Source: Cytophagales bacterium (GTDB lineage Bacteria; Bacteroidota; Bacteroidia; Cytophagales; Spirosomataceae). From it: 8,489 nt of DNA. Both the position numbers and the translations under genes were made by a program. The stretch lies in contig JABMMK010000046.1 of the NCBI GenBank assembly GCA_013205605.1, positions 1 through 8,489 of the forward strand, written 5' to 3'. The notes under the pieces were generated by a model. The model had not been told where the DNA came from, searched no databases, and saw nothing but the letters and a program-made list of their open reading frames with translations. This document shows positions 6,003 to 8,489 of this stretch, piece after piece (the first letter of the stretch is position 1; the number at the start of each line of letters is the position of its first letter).

Positions 6003-7373
6003 TTAAAATTCTCTTCCAATTCCGATCACCATGCCTATTTTACTTCCATTGGTAACAGGAAAACCAAATTTGCAGACTAAATTATAATAGGTAACCACGT
6101 CAAAACCTAAACCACCCCCAGAAATCCATTGGTTAACTAGCTTGTTTTCATTGGCTGAAAAGTTGTTGTTCACATAAGCAAAGTCATAGAAAGCGGTGGG
6201 GTAAATAGCAATAGGGATTTGATTAAATTGTTTGATCGGCAAAAACGGTAGTTTAAAAACCTTATTTAACAATTGGAATTTGATCGTATTTCTATTTAAA
6301 AAAAAGGATGTTCCATCTAACACGTTAAGTTCATACCCACGTACAATTTCATTTCCATATCCAAGGCCTCTAATATTTGCGTAAGGAATATTCGTGTTTT
6401 TTGAAATTTTACCTTTGACCTGTGTGGTGAGGAAAAAATGGGAGCCTAAATCAAAAAAGTAGGCAATGGCTCCGGTTATTTCCCAGAAATCTACCTGGTC
6501 AGCCGGCAGAAGTCCTACTTTATTGAACGTAATGTCAAATTTTCGACCTCTCAAAGGGTAGGCAATTAAATCCCTAAAATCATAGGAATAGGTGTAAAGT
6601 AATTGGGTGAAATTTTGTTCTTTCGTATTGAGCGTAAAATACGTGGGGTTCAATTTTACGATGGTGTCTGAAATAACGGTATGTGTGTATTTCAACTCTA
6701 AAGTCTGAAGGTCGTAAAATTTAAATCTTTTTCGCAGGGTGATTCCCCCAGTCCACCTTTCGCGCAATATTTTTTCGGTCGTCAAATATTGCAAAGTATC
6801 ATTTCGGGTTTTGTAGGGCATTGTTTTGGATGTGGAATAGCTTGCGTTGATGGCTAAACCCAATGTTTTTTTCTTGTCTAGATAAGGATTGCTATACGTG
6901 AAATCAAGTCTTTGAGTAAATCCAGTTTCTGCTTTAATCATTAATTTTTCGTTTCGACCTTGGAAGTTGTTGTGAATAAAATGGATCCCATAAATGGATC
7001 TATTTAAATCACGACCTCGTGACCACCAGTCATTTAGATTTCGGTCGGCCAGTTGAAAAATGGGGTATCCCAAGATATACCATTGTTCAAGAAATTCAAA
7101 TGAAATTTTCAGGTGCCCATTGGGTAATTGGTTTAAATCGGCTTTGACCCAAATGAATAAATTGGTATTCATCAATTTGCGCCGATTGTATTCTAATCTT
7201 GCATCTAAGGTATTAATGGCTACTGAATCACCGGGATTCAAATCTAATTCCCTAATAAGAATTTGATTTTTTGTTTTTTCATTCCCTCTGAAAACAATGC
7301 TATCGATGTGAATAAATTGCCCGCTTGCTGAATAGGCAAAAGAGATCAATAAAATGATGGTGGGCATTCGCAT
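6003..7373 (-). CDS. Single-POTRA Omp85-family outer-membrane protein (BamA/TamA-like)
   Basis: This predicted outer-membrane beta-barrel has 456 residues. It has a signal peptide (about 1-18, cleavage near SASG/Q), one POTRA-like domain at about 21-96 (IDSIVFRGNEKTKNQILIRE followed by a helix-rich stretch and a final strand), and a barrel to the C-terminus. NPYLDKKKTLGL (162-173) starts a typical Bacteroidota Omp85 barrel. IVRGYE (343-348) matches the conserved lid-loop motif of BamA, TamA and FhaC, and the chain ends in phenylalanine, as outer-membrane barrels usually do. BamA normally has about five POTRA domains and TamA three, so this is not the main barrel assembly protein. Its cargo is unknown. 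It lies 50 bases after the acyl-CoA synthetase gene on the same strand and is probably co-transcribed with it. Confidence 0.85.
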   Translation of the reverse strand: MRMPTIILLISFAYSASGQFIHIDSIVFRGNEKTKNQILIRELDLNPGDSVAINTLDARLEYNRRKLMNTNLFIWVKADLNQLPNGHLKISFEFLEQWYILGYPIFQLADRNLNDWWSRGRDLNRSIYGIHFIHNNFQGRNEKLMIKAETGFTQRLDFTYSNPYLDKKKTLGLAINASYSTSKTMPYKTRNDTLQYLTTEKILRERWTGGITLRKRFKFYDLQTLELKYTHTVISDTIVKLNPTYFTLNTKEQNFTQLLYTYSYDFRDLIAYPLRGRKFDITFNKVGLLPADQVDFWEITGAIAYFFDLGSHFFLTTQVKGKISKNTNIPYANIRGLGYGNEIVRGYELNVLDGTSFFLNRNTIKFQLLNKVFKLPFLPIKQFNQIPIAIYPTAFYDFAYVNNNFSANENKLVNQWISGGGLGFDVVTYYNLVCKFGFPVTNGSKIGMVIGIGREF

Positions 7374-7374
7374 T

Positions 7375-7378
7375 TCCT
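7375..7378 (-). promoter_or_regulatory. Shine-Dalgarno-like AGGA that may decide the Omp85 start
   Basis: AGGA lies one base before the ATG at 7373 but seven bases before a second in-frame ATG at 7367 (third codon). The second spacing is the normal one, so the protein may start as MPTIILLISF, two residues shorter, with the signal peptide intact. Such motifs are rarely needed in Bacteroidota, so the evidence is modest. Confidence 0.3.
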
Positions 7379-7423
7379 AAATTTAAGGAATATGGCTGAA
7401 ACAAAATTTAAAACGATATTAAT

Positions 7424-8489
7424 TTATTCGAAAATGATCGATTCTGTTTGTTTATTCCATGTTTCAAATAAAGCCAAATATTTCTGTTCAATGATGGGCC
7501 TTTTTATTTTCAAAGTGGGGGTAAGGCAATTGTTCTCAATCGTCCAGTCCTCCTTTAATACGATCATTTTTGATAGGTGTTCGTATTTCTTGAAATGAGG
7601 GTTGGTATTTTCCATTAAGTCTTCTAGGTTTTTAATTAAAGTACTCGGTTCTAATTTTTTCCCTTCCAAACTTAAAACAATTAACGCAATGGGTTGGGGT
7701 AAATTGATGCCAACGACGCAGCATTGTTCTATATGTGAATCTATTGACAGATTATTTTCGATCGGAGCGGGTGATACATAATGTCCTTTGGATGTTTTAA
7801 AATTATCTTTTACTCTTCCTATGATAGATAAAAAGCCATTTGAATCTATTTCACCCATGTCGCCTGTCTTTAACCAACCATCTACAAAAAGTTCTTGGGT
7901 CAATTGTTCTTCCTTATAATATCCCCATGAATTATAGTCCGCTTTCATTTGAATTTCTTTCGTTTCAGGGTCAATTCTAGTTTGGCAATTCTCGTGAATT
8001 TTGCCTACTGTGCCAATTCTTATTTCATCTCGCGGCATGAGTGAGTTCAAACCTATGTTTTCGGTCATTCCGTAGGCTTCTTGAATGAAAAAATCAATTT
8101 TTTGATACCATTTTAATAATGCTGGTGGCATCGGCGCGGCTCCAGTGAGCATCAAAATAGCTTTGTCTAAACCAAGTCCTTTTTTGATTTTATTCTTAAT
8201 GATTTGTTTTAAAATGGGGACTCTTAATAGTAAGTCTAGTTTTTTTTGCCCTCCAATTTTTTCTAAAATTCCTTCTTGAAATTTACTCCAAATTCTGGGT
8301 ACGGCGAGGAAGTGAGTAGGATTTGCCCGATGTAAATTCTCTTTAAAGGTCAATAGATTTTCTACGAAATAGATGGTTCCGCCTGCAGCGATGCTGGCAA
8401 ATTCGACAATATTCCTTTCGGCAATATGGCATAAGGGTAAATAGGAGATAAATCTTGCGTTTGGCGTATCTAAATGGGCAATTTTCCTC
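7424..8489 (-). CDS. Long-chain acyl-CoA synthetase (AMP-forming), C-terminal part
   Basis: This adenylate-forming enzyme activates fatty acids to acyl-AMP and then acyl-CoA. The gene runs off the right edge: the frame is open to 8488, giving 354 visible residues, so a TTG at 8353 is not the start. The visible part opens with RFISYLPLCHIAERN, a block typical of FadD15/ACSL-type long-chain synthetases. QEAYGMTEN (136-144) is the AMP-binding motif. WLKTGDMGEID (205-215) holds the ribose-binding aspartate, and GRVKDNFKTSKGHYVSP (224-240) holds the hinge and the fatty-acid signature. LTPTLKIKR (322-330) holds the C-terminal catalytic lysine. The ATP-binding P-loop must lie beyond the window. Full-length relatives have about 590 residues, so roughly 240 are missing. 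The exact chain-length specificity cannot be read from the sequence. Confidence 0.93.
   Translation of the reverse strand, partial: RKIAHLDTPNARFISYLPLCHIAERNIVEFASIAAGGTIYFVENLLTFKENLHRANPTHFLAVPRIWSKFQEGILEKIGGQKKLDLLLRVPILKQIIKNKIKKGLGLDKAILMLTGAAPMPPALLKWYQKIDFFIQEAYGMTENIGLNSLMPRDEIRIGTVGKIHENCQTRIDPETKEIQMKADYNSWGYYKEEQLTQELFVDGWLKTGDMGEIDSNGFLSIIGRVKDNFKTSKGHYVSPAPIENNLSIDSHIEQCCVVGINLPQPIALIVLSLEGKKLEPSTLIKNLEDLMENTNPHFKKYEHLSKMIVLKEDWTIENNCLTPTLKIKRPIIEQKYLALFETWNKQTESIIFE

Noticed and set aside
7060..7598. Two plus-strand 68-codon frames opposite the Omp85 and synthetase genes
   Set aside because: They are antisense shadows of clear minus-strand genes, with no promoter or family resemblance.

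Overview
The window looks like a chromosomal stretch of a low-GC Bacteroidota bacterium, probably of the Cytophagales/Flavobacteriia side. This rests on the protein flavour, on promoter boxes of the Bacteroidota type (TTTG, about 19-20 bases, TAnnTTTG) upstream of several genes, and on the near absence of Shine-Dalgarno sequences. I cannot name the genus. Nothing points to a phage, plasmid, transposon, CRISPR array or defence island.

Left edge (1-297): there is no protein gene. Read on the minus strand this looks like the promoter and leader of an rRNA operon whose 16S gene should begin just beyond position 1. It has a Bacteroidota-type promoter near 214-245, a boxA-like GTTCTTTGA at 116-124 and a small perfect hairpin at 70-90.

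Minus-strand block (298-3434): tyrS (tyrosyl-tRNA synthetase), queA (queuosine tRNA modification) and a small DUF1648-type membrane protein. The membrane protein and queA overlap by ATGA and are probably co-transcribed. tyrS follows after about 110 bases with its own candidate promoter. TyrRS and QueA both act on tRNA-Tyr.

Plus-strand pair (3580-5196): a PduO-type cobalamin adenosyltransferase and a branched-chain aminotransferase, 12 bases apart, behind the best-formed promoter in the window. The aminotransferase meets a minus-strand lipoprotein gene tail to tail, and both stop codons lie in one TTAA.

Minus-strand block (5193-8489): a small lipoprotein of unknown function, an intergenic region with a strong hairpin terminator, a compact single-POTRA Omp85-type outer-membrane protein, and the C-terminal two-thirds of a long-chain acyl-CoA synthetase that runs off the right edge.

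Most of the window is housekeeping. The points most worth following are the rRNA leader at the left edge, a possible small RNA between the lipoprotein and Omp85 genes, the single-POTRA Omp85 protein next to an acyl-CoA synthetase, and the unassigned lipoprotein. I found no clear sign of an undescribed multi-gene system.
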